A stretch of DNA of 64,000 nt from Roseovarius sp. ZX-A-9 (lineage in GTDB: Bacteria; Pseudomonadota; Alphaproteobacteria; Rhodobacterales; Rhodobacteraceae). The stretch is taken from assembly GCF_028369135.1 (NCBI RefSeq), contig NZ_JAPWHW010000020.1:1-64000 (forward strand), written 5' to 3'. Position 1 is the stretch's first letter. Every line of letters begins with the position of its first letter. Made by a program: the position numbers and the translations under genes. The notes beneath the pieces were generated by a model. The model made no database searches, was not told where the DNA came from, and saw nothing but the letters and a program-made list of their open reading frames with translations. This document shows positions 49,510-59,554 of the stretch, piece by piece.

Positions 49510-49707
49510 TCAGCCGAACATCCCCAGAACAACCTGAAGCCCACTACGGATGCCCAGGTCCACCAATGCGAAAAAAACCGACGTCAGCGCGGCCATGATG
49601 AACACCATAACCGTGGTCAGAAATACCTCGCGGCGGGTCGGCCAGACGACCTTCGCCACTTCGGCGCGGACCTGCTGGATGAACTGAAGCGGATTGGTAC
49701 GTGCCAT
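49510..49707 (-). CDS. secE: Preprotein translocase subunit SecE
   Basis: Essential clamp of the SecYEG channel, 65 residues, single-helix form. QFIQQVRAEVAKVVWPTRREV, then one hydrophobic helix (TTVMVFIMAALTSVFFALVD). Order secE-nusG-rplK is standard. Upstream neighbour is a membrane protein of unknown function rather than tRNA-Trp directly. Confidence 0.96.
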   Translation of the reverse strand: MARTNPLQFIQQVRAEVAKVVWPTRREVFLTTVMVFIMAALTSVFFALVDLGIRSGLQVVLGMFG

Positions 49708-49974
49708 GCGCTGATGTCTCTCACTAAGGCGTTTTGCATATGACCCGAAGGTCAGATCAGATGCGAAACGCCCGTAACATTGAATTGGCGTGGGCCCTCC
49801 GCATTTTACCCTGATTCAGGAAAAACGCAAAAGGCTTGAGCCTCGGGACGGTGCGGGCCGCCCGAATGGCCCGACCCGTCCGGGCGACATACGCGCCTGA
49901 CCGCGCAAATTCAAGAGCCGATCCTGACGGACCGGCACTGGAAAATTCCTGCGGTTTGGCATCGCCCCCGATGC

Positions 49975-50697
49975 TCAACCGTGATGGGCCTGCGCCGCCA
50001 ACCGGTCGAACGGGTCCGGCGCATCTTCGTCCACTTCGTCGATCAGCGCCTCGCGGCTGAAATCCGGCATGTAGAGCCCCTCTGACCAGCGCCCCGGCAA
50101 CCGGTCGAATAGCGCATCAAGCCGCACCGCAAGGCTGTCTGCCGTGGCGCGCAGACGTTCTGCCCGGCTGGGCGCCCGCGCATCGAGCCAGCGGTAGAAC
50201 CACAGCGCGCATGCCGCGATACGTTCCGCCCCGACAAAGATGAAGGCAATCAGCGACAGCCAGATCGCGCCAATGATCAATGTCGGAACGATCCAAGGCC
50301 AGGTGTAGAAGACAACCACTGCCGACAACGCGATCATGACCCGCCCCAGCCAGCCCTCGCGCAATGCGCGCCGCTCTTGCCGCCCGCCCGTTTCGGTATC
50401 GTCCGCCGCGCTGATCGGCTCGAACGCCGCGTGGCTCCGCGCTGCGGCGGCATCGGATCGGTCAGATTGTGGCATGGAAGGTGGCGGCCCACCGCGTGCA
50501 ACCGCTTGCGTCACCGCATCGCGCGCCGCGGCAACCGCCTGCGGGTCTTGCTCCTGCAGTGCTTCTGCAATCGCCTCGTGGATCTCCGCATCGGTCAATT
50601 CCGGCCGCGGAGCCTCCGTCAGCGGGTCCAACATGAGGCCCGGCCGCAACTTGCGCGTATCTATGCGCAAAGTCTCATATTCATCTGTTGGTGACAT
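49975..50697 (-). CDS. Two-helix membrane protein of unknown function
   Basis: A 240-residue protein starting at ATG 50697. The first 130 residues are hydrophilic and acidic or Pro/Ser-rich, then two close hydrophobic helices (VMIALSAVVVFYTWPWIVP and IIGAIWLSLIAFIFVG), then a charged C-terminal part with RAERLRATADSLAVRLDALFDRLPGRW (in pieces), likely helical. Both ends probably lie on the same side of the inner membrane. No family recognised. Located between secE and tRNA-Trp. Confidence 0.75.
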   Translation of the reverse strand: MSPTDEYETLRIDTRKLRPGLMLDPLTEAPRPELTDAEIHEAIAEALQEQDPQAVAAARDAVTQAVARGGPPPSMPQSDRSDAAAARSHAAFEPISAADDTETGGRQERRALREGWLGRVMIALSAVVVFYTWPWIVPTLIIGAIWLSLIAFIFVGAERIAACALWFYRWLDARAPSRAERLRATADSLAVRLDALFDRLPGRWSEGLYMPDFSREALIDEVDEDAPDPFDRLAAQAHHG

Positions 50698-50981
50698 GAC
50701 AGCACCAGAATCCTTATTTGCGCCCCCACGCAAACCCGGCAGGAACCCTGGGTCCACCGCCGAATGCAGTGTTTCTACGGCACGATTGGGGCAAAAATGT
50801 GGCAAGCGTGATCATTTGAGGGCAAACCTGATGAAAATCGGGCCAGATCAAGGCAAATGTGGCGCCCGGCGGCCCTGCCAGCCTTCGCTGCCGCAGTGAC
50901 CTGATACGCGCGACCGCCCCAAGGGTGGTAATTGCAGCGCGGCAAGATCAAAAGATGGGGTGGTGACACCGAACTGGGCGG

Positions 50982-51057
50982 TGGCAGGGGCACCAGGGCT
51001 CGAACCCGGGACCTACGGTTTTGGAGACCGTCGCTCTACCAACTGAGCTATACCCCT
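50982..51057 (-). tRNA. tRNA-Trp (anticodon CCA)
   Basis: Read on the minus strand it starts AGGGGTATAGCTCAG and has the anticodon arm ACGGTCTCCAAAACCGT with CCA, and the T arm GGTTCGAGCC. Acceptor stem AGGGGTA pairs with TGCCCCT; discriminator G and a genomically encoded CCA end it at 50982. Presence between tuf and secE is standard. Confidence 0.96.
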
Positions 51058-51163
51058 ATATGCGGTCCGGGGATTAAGCCAACTCTCGCACCAGCGCAAG
51101 GGGGATCGGACCGATCCGGGCGACAATTCCTTCCGGGCAGCGCTCAGGCCCCAGCCGGTCTTG

Positions 51164-51832
51164 TCATTCTCGCCCGATTGTCTCCGCCGCGCGCTCCAGT
51201 GCGGCCAGATCGGCGCCGCAGATCGCTGCTTCATGGGCCAGTATCCGTGCAATCGGCCAGTCCCACCACGCAATCTCCAGCAGTCGCGTAATCGTCTCGG
51301 GGGCGAACCGACGGCGCAGCACGCGCGCCGGATTGCCCGCGACCACGCTGTAGGGCGCGATCTGTCCGCCAACAACAGCCCCGGCACCGATGATGGTGCT
51401 GCTGCCGATCTCTGCACCGGGCAGGATGCGCGCGCCCTGCCCGATCCAGATATCATGGCCCAGCACCGTATCGCGCCCCGGTCCCGGCAAAGATGCACGC
51501 GCCTCGGCGAACCCGCCGTCGAACACTGCAAAGGGAAATGTGGAAAACCCGTCGCGACGGTGGTTGGCCGAAGCGGTGATGAATTGTACCCCGTCGGCGA
51601 TCTGGCAGAACCGCCCGATGACCAGCCGCTCGGGCGAATGCGGGTAAAGGTAGGGCGCCAGACGCGCCGCCCAGTCGGCGGGTAACACATGCGCACTGGC
51701 ATAAGAATACTCGCCCGCCTCGATGCGCGGATGATCAAGCGCCGCGCGCAGGAACACCGTGCCCTCATGCGCCGTGCCGTCCGGCAGGGTCAGCGGATTG
51801 CGGATATCAGGGGTGGGGAGAGTACCGGGCAT
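51164..51832 (-). CDS. Acyl/acetyltransferase of the hexapeptide-repeat (CatB/Vat-like) type
   Basis: A 222-residue left-handed beta-helix enzyme. Xenobiotic acetyltransferase-like pieces: GEYSYASAHVLPADW, FCQIADGVQFITASANHRRDGFSTFPF (in pieces), then DIWIGQGARILPGAEIGSSTIIGAGAVVGG with hexapeptide turns, and PYSVVAGNPARVLRRRF. His in SANHRRDG is the likely catalytic base. Could act on antibiotics or cell-surface sugars; neither is proven. It stands between tuf copy B and tRNA-Trp, an unusual place. Confidence 0.85.
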   Translation of the reverse strand: MPGTLPTPDIRNPLTLPDGTAHEGTVFLRAALDHPRIEAGEYSYASAHVLPADWAARLAPYLYPHSPERLVIGRFCQIADGVQFITASANHRRDGFSTFPFAVFDGGFAEARASLPGPGRDTVLGHDIWIGQGARILPGAEIGSSTIIGAGAVVGGQIAPYSVVAGNPARVLRRRFAPETITRLLEIAWWDWPIARILAHEAAICGADLAALERAAETIGRE

Positions 51833-51949
51833 CGGGACCTCGCGCTGGTCGCGTGTTGTTTACGTTGGATCCGGGCGATCAGGTAAATCTGGCCGCGGCG
51901 CCCTCCATAGGCTCGGGCAACAGAATAACAGGCCAGCGCGCCACGAAAA

Positions 51950-51974
51950 AGGGCGCCCGTTTCCGGGGCGCCCT
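51950..51974 (-). terminator. Terminator after tuf copy B
   Basis: AGGGCGCCC (51950-51958) pairs with GGGCGCCCT (51966-51974), loop GTTTCCG; TTTTTCG follows on the minus strand. Confidence 0.88.
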
Positions 51975-51989
51975 CTGATTGCTGCGTAG

Positions 51990-52007
51990 GGTGGATTTTA
52001 CCCCACC
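51990..52007. repeat. Palindromic repeat (GGGTGGG family) after tuf copy B
   Basis: GGTGG (51990-51994) with CCACC (52003-52007), preceded by GTAG and embedded in GTAGGGTGGATTTTACCCCACC. Member of the scattered family described in the findings. Confidence 0.6.
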
Positions 52008-52063
52008 TTCCGGGTCATGCAGGCATGGTGATCTTGCAATCACCTACCGCACAGACAATTCGC

Positions 52064-53239
52064 TCACTCGAGGATTTTCGACACCACGCCGGCGCCGACG
52101 GTGCGGCCGCCTTCGCGGATGGCGAAACGCAGGCCCTCTTCCATCGCGATCGGGGCGATCAGGTCGACCTCGAACTTCAGGTTGTCGCCGGGCATCACCA
52201 TCTCCGTGCCCTCGGGCAGGTTCACGGTGCCGGTCACATCCGTCGTACGGAAGTAGAACTGCGGACGGTAGTTGGCGAAGAACGGCGTGTGACGGCCACC
52301 CTCATCCTTGGTCAGGATATACGCCTCGGCTTCGAACTTGGTGTGCGGCGTCACCGAACCCGGCTTGCACAGGACCTGCCCGCGCTCGACACCTTCACGA
52401 TCGATACCGCGCAGCAGCGCGCCGATGTTGTCGCCAGCTTCACCGCGATCCAGCAGCTTGCGGAACATTTCAACGCCCGTGCAGGTCGTCTTCTTGGTGT
52501 CGCGGATGCCGACGATCTCGATCTCGTCGCCAACGTTGATCACGCCACGCTCAACACGACCGGTCACAACCGTACCACGACCCGAGATCGAGAACACGTC
52601 CTCGACCGGCATCAGGAAGGGCTGGTCCACGGCGCGTGCCGGCGTCGGGATGTACTCGTCCACGGCCGCCATCAGCTTGCGGATCGAATTCTCGCCGATT
52701 TCCGGATCACGGCCTTCCAGCGCAGCCAGCGCCGAGCCGGGGATGATCGGAATGTCGTCGCCGGGATATTCGTACGAGCTCAGCAGCTCGCGAATTTCCA
52801 TCTCGACCAGTTCCAGCAGCTCTTCGTCGTCAACCTGGTCGACCTTGTTCATGTAGACGACCATGTAGGGGATGCCCACCTGGCGACCCAGCAGGATGTG
52901 CTCGCGCGTCTGGGGCATCGGGCCGTCGGCCGCGTTCACCACCAGAATCGCGCCGTCCATCTGCGCCGCACCGGTGATCATGTTCTTCACATAGTCAGCG
53001 TGGCCGGGGCAGTCGACATGCGCATAGTGGCGCGCGTCGGTCTCGTATTCCACGTGCGCGGTCGAGATCGTGATCCCGCGTGCTTTCTCTTCCGGCGCGC
53101 CGTCGATCTGGTCATACGCCTTGAAGTCACCGAAATACTTCGTGATCGCCGCCGTCAGCGTCGTCTTGCCGTGGTCAACGTGACCGATCGTGCCGATGTT
53201 AACATGCGGCTTGCTGCGGTCGAACTTTTCCTTTGCCAT
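52064..53239 (-). CDS. tuf: Elongation factor Tu (copy B)
   Basis: Second EF-Tu gene, 391 residues, the same protein as copy A (29746-30921). The two DNAs are nearly identical, and similarity continues about 30 bases past the stop (GCAATCACCTACCGCA...ACAATTCGCT) and 14 bases ahead of the start, then ends sharply, a mark of gene conversion. It leads the tuf-tRNA-Trp-secE-nusG side, with its own terminator. Confidence 0.99.
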   Translation of the reverse strand: MAKEKFDRSKPHVNIGTIGHVDHGKTTLTAAITKYFGDFKAYDQIDGAPEEKARGITISTAHVEYETDARHYAHVDCPGHADYVKNMITGAAQMDGAILVVNAADGPMPQTREHILLGRQVGIPYMVVYMNKVDQVDDEELLELVEMEIRELLSSYEYPGDDIPIIPGSALAALEGRDPEIGENSIRKLMAAVDEYIPTPARAVDQPFLMPVEDVFSISGRGTVVTGRVERGVINVGDEIEIVGIRDTKKTTCTGVEMFRKLLDRGEAGDNIGALLRGIDREGVERGQVLCKPGSVTPHTKFEAEAYILTKDEGGRHTPFFANYRPQFYFRTTDVTGTVNLPEGTEMVMPGDNLKFEVDLIAPIAMEEGLRFAIREGGRTVGAGVVSKILE

Positions 53240-53285
53240 GATGCTGGCCCTTTCTTTCAGAACTCTGATTAATCTTCTTGTGCTC

Positions 53286-53975
53286 TTAGTTTACTTTTGC
53301 ACATGTGATCGTGATTGCCTGACGGCATTTTCTTGCTTCTTCCTGCGCCTCCGCCCGAGCTTGCCTTTCGGCCTCAGTCAACGTTGCAGGATCGGTCTTG
53401 GGCGATAAGGTTTTGGCTGACGGCTTATTCGTCGTGTCTACGGCCCCGAACAACCGACGTTCTACATCCCCGGAAAATCCGGCGATGGTTCTGCGATAGT
53501 CGTCGTCAACGCTGCGCGTCGAAATCGCCCCGATAATGCCACCGGGCGCATAGGCCCCTTTCGCCGTCCCGTACACTTTGGTCGGCTCAAGCACCATCGC
53601 ACCGCTTCGGACATCCTTGACTTCAAGAACACCGCTGATGGCGCTGGTCCCGCCAATCAGCAACGACTGACCCGGAGAAACCAGATGCACACCGGTTAGA
53701 CGCACAGTTACATCGACTGGCGTGGTCCCTGTGGCCGATTTACGCAACGCATGCGCTAATGTCGCCCGGATATCGCGCGCGACGTCTTCCTTGGAAAACT
53801 CATTCACGCGTCCGGTCACACCGGTAAAGGCAGCCGTGTCGACAGTCACCTGACGGACGGAATACTGCTCGCGCGGGCTGTTCTGCAACAAAGGCTCCGC
53901 ATAGCATCCAGCCACCAAAAACGCGGCAGCGAATCCCAAGAAACTCCTACGGCCCGGGAAATTCACGTTCTTCAT
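53286..53975 (-). CDS. Putative lipoprotein (unknown)
   Basis: A 229-residue protein. Its start is preceded by GGCGG at about eight bases (53975); an ATG two codons earlier is also possible. The N-terminus [17 protein letters not shown] combines a twin-arginine motif and a lipobox (VAGC). The mature part has [19 protein letters not shown] and [14 protein letters not shown], an alternating beta pattern, and ends with a Glu/Ala-rich [16 protein letters not shown] stretch with two cysteines near the end. Similar in layout to the next lipoprotein; no named family assigned. Confidence 0.78.
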   Translation of the reverse strand: MKNVNFPGRRSFLGFAAAFLVAGCYAEPLLQNSPREQYSVRQVTVDTAAFTGVTGRVNEFSKEDVARDIRATLAHALRKSATGTTPVDVTVRLTGVHLVSPGQSLLIGGTSAISGVLEVKDVRSGAMVLEPTKVYGTAKGAYAPGGIIGAISTRSVDDDYRRTIAGFSGDVERRLFGAVDTTNKPSAKTLSPKTDPATLTEAERQARAEAQEEARKCRQAITITCAKVN

Positions 53976-54071
53976 ATTCATTTTCCGCCATTTCATCGCG
54001 GGCCGTTTATTGCGCCGGGCACCGAAAATCAAGCACTTCCGCGCGCCGCGACCCCCGCCGTGGCGGTGTCG

Positions 54072-54785
54072 TCAACTTTCAGGGATCGGTGCCACCTCCG
54101 GCTCTTCGATCATCTCTGCCGAGGCGGCAGCCGCTGCTGCGGCCGCTGCGCTGTCATCCTCCTGGGCCGCGGCGTCGGCAACCGGTGCGGCAGCAGGCTC
54201 GGCCTGTGCCGGCTTGGCCCGCTTCACGCCTTTCCCGCCGAACCATTTCTTCGCCTGATTTTCGCGCACCAGCCAGTTCTGGATCAGCTTGGCGGCGTTG
54301 CGGCTCAGATTCTCCATCTGGACTTCCTTGGACTGGGTCAGCCCCGATCCCAACATGGTACTTCCCGAGATGCTCTCGATGATCGTCACCTGTTCAGGCT
54401 TCTCGTTCAGCTTTTTGCCCGCAGCATCATCCCAGACTGTCACCTTGATGATCAGCGCCGATTTCGGCGATGCCACGACAGGCACCCCCGGCACGGCCAG
54501 AACATAGCCCTCGACCGAGATCGCGATATGATAGAGCTTGTCGCCTTCGTAGCGGCCGAACCGCTCATCGATGGCCTTGGTCATCGCGGCAATCCACTCT
54601 TCCTTGCTGGCATCGCGCGAGGCGGGCCCCTTGGTCAGGTTGGGCGCAACCACGACGTTGTGGCCCAGCGCGAAATTGCCCAGATCGACAGGCGCCTTGT
54701 CCAGATCGTCGGGGTTGGTGCACGCGCCAAGCGCGCCCAGCGCCAGAAACAGGGCGGCTAAACGTGACAGAAGGTGAAAGCTCAT
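54072..54785 (-). CDS. Putative lipoprotein (unknown), Ala-rich C-terminus
   Basis: A 237-residue protein with a lipoprotein signal (LALGALGAC at 14-22). The core has GDKLYHIAISVEGYVLAVPG and ALIIKVTVWDDAAGKKLNEKPE, the same beta layout as in the neighbour at 53286, so the two may be distant paralogues. The C-terminus (from about residue 190) is Ala/Glu/Asp-rich. The start at 54785 lies 119 bases from the divergent P450 gene. Confidence 0.8.
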   Translation of the reverse strand: MSFHLLSRLAALFLALGALGACTNPDDLDKAPVDLGNFALGHNVVVAPNLTKGPASRDASKEEWIAAMTKAIDERFGRYEGDKLYHIAISVEGYVLAVPGVPVVASPKSALIIKVTVWDDAAGKKLNEKPEQVTIIESISGSTMLGSGLTQSKEVQMENLSRNAAKLIQNWLVRENQAKKWFGGKGVKRAKPAQAEPAAAPVADAAAQEDDSAAAAAAAAASAEMIEEPEVAPIPES

Positions 54786-54904
54786 CGGGCATCCTCACAG
54801 CTTAGGGTCCCCTTGCCGATACAAGAGCGCCGCGCTTTGCGCAATCATTTGCCCAGCCCCGCCGCCGTACCTATATCAATAGCCAAGAGCCGAAAGGGAC
54901 AAAG

Positions 54905-56254
54905 ATGCGCAGCGACATACCCGTTCACGTCCCGCTGGTCACCCAGCCGATGGGCGTGCTGGCCAGCCTGGCTGCGGCGCGGCGCAACGTGCTCAGCATC
55001 ATTCCGCAGATTGCCACACGTCAACCGATGGTGTCAGGCCGCACCGGCAAGCGCTGGCACATGGTGATGGACCCGGACGCCATAAAGACGATGCTGCTGG
55101 AGAAACTCGACAATTATCCGAAATCGGTCGTCACCAAGAACCTGCTTCGCCCGGCGATCGGCGAATCACTCTTTATCGCCGAGGGCGCGCATTGGCGCTG
55201 GCAACGGCGCGCCGCCGCACCGGTCTTTTCGCATCGCAACGTGATGAACCTCGCCCCGATCATGACCGCCGCCGCCGAGCGCAGCGCCGCGCGGATTGCC
55301 GCCGCCGGACCGCGCGCGGTGGACGTGGCAGAGGACATGGTGCGCACCACTTTCGACGTGATCAGCGATGTGACATTTTCCGGCGATGGCAGCTTCGATG
55401 CGGACGCAGTGCATCACGCCATCAACGGGTATATCGCCGAGGCGGGCAAGATCTCGCTCTTTGACATCCTCGGCTTTCCCGACTGGGTGCCGCGCCCGGG
55501 CCGGATGATGTCGGGCAAGGCAGTGCGCCAGATGAAGGCCGTGGCCGATGAAGCGGTCGAGGCCCGCCGCATCCGCGGGCCAGAGGGGGTGCCGGACCTG
55601 CTCGATCTGCTGCTGGACGGGATCGACCCCGAGACGAAGCGCCAGATGAACACCGCCGAGTTGCGCGACAACCTGCTGACCTTCATCGTCGCCGGGCACG
55701 AGACGACGGCGCTGACCCTCGCCTGGTCGCTCTATCTCTGCGCGTTCGATCAGAGCGTGCAGGATCGCGCCCGCGCCGAGGCGCAATCGGTGCTTCAGGG
55801 GCGCGCCTGCACCGGCGAGGATGTGGCGCAGCTGCCCTTTATCCGCATGATCGCCGACGAGGCGCTGCGCCTCTACCCACCAGCCGCGATGGTGTCGCGC
55901 ACGGCGCTGCAGGCCGATACGCTCTGCGGCCGCGAGGTGCATGCCGGCGATACAGTGATCATTCCGATCTATGCGCTGCACCGCAATCACCTGCTGTGGC
56001 AGGATCCCGATCATTTCCGCCCCGACCGCTTTGCCGACCGCAAGGTGGTGCAGCGTTACGCCTACCTGCCCTTCGGTGACGGCCCGCGAATCTGCATTGG
56101 CGCCAGTTTCGCGCTACAAGAGGCGGTGATCATCCTCGCCACGCTGCTGTCACGGTTCCGTTTCACCCAGGTCGAGGGCCGCAACCCCGAGCCGGTGATG
56201 ATCCTGACCCTGCGCCCCCAGGGCGGCGTCTGGTTGCAAGCCACCCCGGTTTGA
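54905..56254 (+). CDS. Cytochrome P450
   Basis: Haem-thiolate monooxygenase, 449 residues, full length, soluble. AAGGGAC precedes the start. The I-helix motif AGHETTA is at about residue 261, the ExxR of the K helix is EALR (near 322), and the haem loop PFGDGPRICIG puts the axial ligand at Cys397. No ferredoxin or reductase is nearby, so electrons must come from elsewhere. Substrate unknown; the loose similarity to fatty-acid/alkane type P450s is only an impression. Confidence 0.93.
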   Translation: MRSDIPVHVPLVTQPMGVLASLAAARRNVLSIIPQIATRQPMVSGRTGKRWHMVMDPDAIKTMLLEKLDNYPKSVVTKNLLRPAIGESLFIAEGAHWRWQRRAAAPVFSHRNVMNLAPIMTAAAERSAARIAAAGPRAVDVAEDMVRTTFDVISDVTFSGDGSFDADAVHHAINGYIAEAGKISLFDILGFPDWVPRPGRMMSGKAVRQMKAVADEAVEARRIRGPEGVPDLLDLLLDGIDPETKRQMNTAELRDNLLTFIVAGHETTALTLAWSLYLCAFDQSVQDRARAEAQSVLQGRACTGEDVAQLPFIRMIADEALRLYPPAAMVSRTALQADTLCGREVHAGDTVIIPIYALHRNHLLWQDPDHFRPDRFADRKVVQRYAYLPFGDGPRICIGASFALQEAVIILATLLSRFRFTQVEGRNPEPVMILTLRPQGGVWLQATPV

Positions 56255-56362
56255 CACGACGCCCGCCCGCCGCGCACTCTGAGGCGCCCGCCCACGCCCG
56301 CATAGGGCGCGTCATTCGCCCCGTCCCGCAAGGGCGCCCGTCAGGGCGCCGATGCGGACAAT

Positions 56363-58681
56363 TCAGGTAAACTTGTTATCGCGCGGGAATCCGCGTGGTG
56401 CCATGCGGCCGGTGCCTGCACGCTTGCCGGTCCATTCCGCCAACGCGGTCTCGGTCCGGGTGCGCCCCGCCGGATCGTGCCAGCTCAGCCCGTCCTCCAG
56501 CGCAAAGGTCGTGGCATCTGAAAGCCCACCGTCCTTGTATTTTTGCAAACGAACACCCTTGCCTCGGGCCATTTCCGGCAGTTCGGATTGCGCAAATATC
56601 AGCACTTTCCGGTTTTCACCCACAACCGCCACATGGTCGCCTGTCACCGGCTTGCAAACCCGCGCGCGGGTGTCTCCGCGCACGTTCAGAACCTGCTTAC
56701 CACTGCGGGTTTGCGCCAGAACGTCCTGTTCAGGAACGATAAACCCGTCTCCGGCGCTGGATGCCACCAGCAGCTTGCGGTCAGGCTGGTGAATGAACAG
56801 ATCGACGATGCCGGCCTCGTTGGGCAGATCAACCATCAGGCGCAACGGCTCTCCCATGCCGCGCCCGCCGGGCAGATTGGCCGCCGACAGCGTATAGAAT
56901 CGGCCGTTCTCGGCGAATACCAGCAGCCTGTCGGTGGTTTCGGCATGAAACAGGAAGCGCGGGCCGTCGCCATCCTTGAACTTCAATTCCCGGTTGAGGT
57001 CGATATGACCGGTCATCGCGCGGATCCAGCCCATTTCCGAGCAGACCACCGTGATCGGTTCGCGGTCGATCATCGCCTCCAGCGGCACCTCTTCCACTTC
57101 GCCGGCAACCGCAAACTGCGTGCGGCGCTCGCCATATTCGTAGGTCCTGCCAAAGGTCTTGCGAACCTCGCGCAGCTGATCGGCGATCGCCTTCCACTGC
57201 AGAGTGGTGTTCTCCAGCAGATCTTCCAGACCGGCGCGCTCCTGCATGAGCGCCTCCTGCTCCTTCAGCAGCTCAATTTCCTCCAGCCGCCGCAAGCTGC
57301 GCAGCCGCATGTTCAGGATCGCTTCGGCCTGCACATCCGTGAGCCCATCCGCGCTGCCCGCCACGGGCGGCACGTAATCAGCCTCGGACATGGCGCGGGT
57401 AAATTCGCGGCCCCAGTCCTCGCGCATCAGCGCTGCTTTCGGCTCATCGTCATAGCGGATGATGTCGATCACCCGGTCAAGGTTCAGGAACGCGACGATC
57501 AGCCCTTCAAGCACCTCCAGCCGATGGTCGATCTTCTCCATCCGGTGGGTCGAGCGGCGGATCAACACCTCCTGGCGGAAGTCGAGGAAGGCGCGCAGCA
57601 CCTCCTTCATCGAGCAGACCTTTGGAGTAACCCCGTCGATCAACACGTTCATGTTCAACGAGAATTTTACTTCCAGGTCCGAGTTGCGGAACATCATGCC
57701 CATCAGCACATCGGCATCGACATTCTTGCTGCGTGGCTCAAGGATCAGGCGGATATCATCGGCACTCTCGTCGCGCACGTCGGCGAGGATCGGGATCTTC
57801 TTGACCTGGATCAGCTCCGCGATCTTTTCGATCAGCTTGGATTTCTGCACCTGGTAAGGGATTTCGATGACGACGATCTGCCATTGACCGCGCCCAAGGT
57901 CCTCGACCTCCCATTTGCAGCGCAGACGGAAGCTGCCGCGCCCCGTGCGGTAGGCGTTCGCGATATTCTCGGGCGGCTCGACAATCACGCCACCCGTGGG
58001 GAAATCGGGGCCGCGCACATAGTTCAGCAGCGTGTCATCCCGGCAATCGGGCGTGTCGATGATATGCAGGCACGCATCCACCAGTTCACCGATATTGTGC
58101 GGCGGGATATTGGTCGCCATGCCTACCGCGATGCCGCTCGACCCGTTCGCCAGAAGGTTCGGGAAGGACGCGGGCAGCACCACCGGCTCGGTCAGCGTGC
58201 CGTCATAGTTGTCACGGAAATCAACGGCATTCTCGGCCAGCCCGTCCAGCAGCGCCTCGGCCACCGCGGTCATCCGCGCTTCGGTGTAACGCGAGGCCGC
58301 CGGGTTGTCGCCGTCGATATTGCCGAAATTGCCCTGCCCGTCCACCAGCGGATAGCGCACGGCAAAATCCTGCGCCAGCCGCGCCATCGCGTCATAGATC
58401 GCCGCATCGCCATGCGGGTGATAGTTGCCCATCACGTCGCCGCTGATCTTGGCCGACTTTCGAAAGCCCCCTGTGGAACTAAGGCGCAGCTCGCGCATTG
58501 CATAGAGGATACGACGGTGCACAGGCTTCAGCCCGTCACGTGCATCAGGCAGCGCGCGGTGCATGATCGTGCTCAGCGCATATGTCAGATAGCGCTCGCC
58601 GATCGCGCGGCGCAGCGGCTCGGACATCGTGGCCGATCCGTCCTCGGGGCTTATGTTGGGGTCGTCAACCAGATCGTTCAT
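56363..58681 (-). CDS. parC: DNA topoisomerase IV subunit A
   Basis: Decatenase subunit with the DNA-cutting tyrosine, 772 residues. [28 protein letters not shown] (QRDR), [26 protein letters not shown] with the catalytic Tyr, and [14 protein letters not shown] match. The two QRDR positions that are Ser80 and Glu84 in E. coli read Ala93 and Asp97 here. The C-terminal domain is full length. No parE in the window. Confidence 0.95.
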   Translation of the reverse strand: MNDLVDDPNISPEDGSATMSEPLRRAIGERYLTYALSTIMHRALPDARDGLKPVHRRILYAMRELRLSSTGGFRKSAKISGDVMGNYHPHGDAAIYDAMARLAQDFAVRYPLVDGQGNFGNIDGDNPAASRYTEARMTAVAEALLDGLAENAVDFRDNYDGTLTEPVVLPASFPNLLANGSSGIAVGMATNIPPHNIGELVDACLHIIDTPDCRDDTLLNYVRGPDFPTGGVIVEPPENIANAYRTGRGSFRLRCKWEVEDLGRGQWQIVVIEIPYQVQKSKLIEKIAELIQVKKIPILADVRDESADDIRLILEPRSKNVDADVLMGMMFRNSDLEVKFSLNMNVLIDGVTPKVCSMKEVLRAFLDFRQEVLIRRSTHRMEKIDHRLEVLEGLIVAFLNLDRVIDIIRYDDEPKAALMREDWGREFTRAMSEADYVPPVAGSADGLTDVQAEAILNMRLRSLRRLEEIELLKEQEALMQERAGLEDLLENTTLQWKAIADQLREVRKTFGRTYEYGERRTQFAVAGEVEEVPLEAMIDREPITVVCSEMGWIRAMTGHIDLNRELKFKDGDGPRFLFHAETTDRLLVFAENGRFYTLSAANLPGGRGMGEPLRLMVDLPNEAGIVDLFIHQPDRKLLVASSAGDGFIVPEQDVLAQTRSGKQVLNVRGDTRARVCKPVTGDHVAVVGENRKVLIFAQSELPEMARGKGVRLQKYKDGGLSDATTFALEDGLSWHDPAGRTRTETALAEWTGKRAGTGRMAPRGFPRDNKFT

Positions 58682-58822
58682 GGATGTGGTGATAGCTGCG
58701 GCTTGATTGCTCGTAAAGCGGGGGCGGGGAAAGAATCGCGGTTTTCCCGTCGAGAGGGGGCGCGAATCGTGTATTCTGGCCTTGCTGCTTTAAATTTTTG
58801 AGTCACTCGGGGGGATGCGCAT

Positions 58823-59503
58823 ATGTGGCGCTTCATGTTGCTGACATTCGCGTTTCTGGGCTTTGCGTTCTACCAGCTCAGCGGCGGTGCCGATTACGCG
58901 CCGCGCGCCGACTCGTTGCAGGTCGCGCTTCAGGACAGGCCGCTCTTTGCCCAGCCAAAGCCGGTTCAGTCGCGCGCCCTTGAGGTGGCCACGGCAAAAC
59001 CCCGGATCAAACTGACCCCGCGCCTGATCAAGCAAAAGCGCGAGGCCGTTCAGGCCGCCCATGACGCCCGCGAAGCGCGCAAACAGGACCGTTACCTGCA
59101 AGCGCAGCAAGCAACGCGATTCCAGGTCACGCTGGCCGCCGCCAGCCCGGCCAAGAGCGTGTTCGATTCCCAAACCATCAAGGAGATGGGCCTTTCAGGC
59201 GTCGGCGCGTTTTCCGGCGGCACGCTGGCGCGCGATGTCTCGGGCGTGATCGGCGGCACAGGCGCGGTGCTGGCCGGGACTGATGACACGTCCGAACCCG
59301 CCGATATCCGCTCTGTCACCGGCACGCTGGTAAACATGCGCGACGGGCCGGGCACCGACTATCTGCAGGTCTATCAACTGAGCCAGGGCACACAGGTAGA
59401 AGTGCTGGAGACGGCCGCGAACGGCTGGGTACATCTGCGCGCGCTCGATACCGGCCAGACCGGCTGGATGGCGGACTGGCTGTTGACGGCCATCGACCAG
59501 TAA
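58823..59503 (+). CDS. SH3-domain membrane-anchored protein
   Basis: A 226-residue protein with GGGGGGA before its ATG. One N-terminal helix (RFMLLTFAFLGFAFYQLSGG) anchors it; the middle (about 45-130) is helical and charged. The last 65 residues form a bacterial SH3 (SH3b) fold: VTGTLVNMRDGPGTDYLQVYQLSQG, EVLETAANGWVHLRAL and GWMADWLL. Such domains often bind peptidoglycan or stabilise surface proteins. Function unknown. Confidence 0.85.
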   Translation: MWRFMLLTFAFLGFAFYQLSGGADYAPRADSLQVALQDRPLFAQPKPVQSRALEVATAKPRIKLTPRLIKQKREAVQAAHDAREARKQDRYLQAQQATRFQVTLAAASPAKSVFDSQTIKEMGLSGVGAFSGGTLARDVSGVIGGTGAVLAGTDDTSEPADIRSVTGTLVNMRDGPGTDYLQVYQLSQGTQVEVLETAANGWVHLRALDTGQTGWMADWLLTAIDQ

Positions 59504-59554
59504 CGGCGCGTCAACGCCATTGCACGCACCCGCCCCGCGCGGCATAGCTGGGGC

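Noticed and set aside
49757..49978. 73-codon minus-strand frame between secE and the two-helix protein
   Set aside because: No ribosome-binding site, no recognisable domain, and Ala/Arg-rich composition typical of random frames in G+C-rich DNA.
51030..51080. Promoter just ahead of tRNA-Trp (TTGGCT/TATAGG)
   Set aside because: The presumed -10 overlaps the mature tRNA 5' end, so it cannot be the start site for this tRNA.
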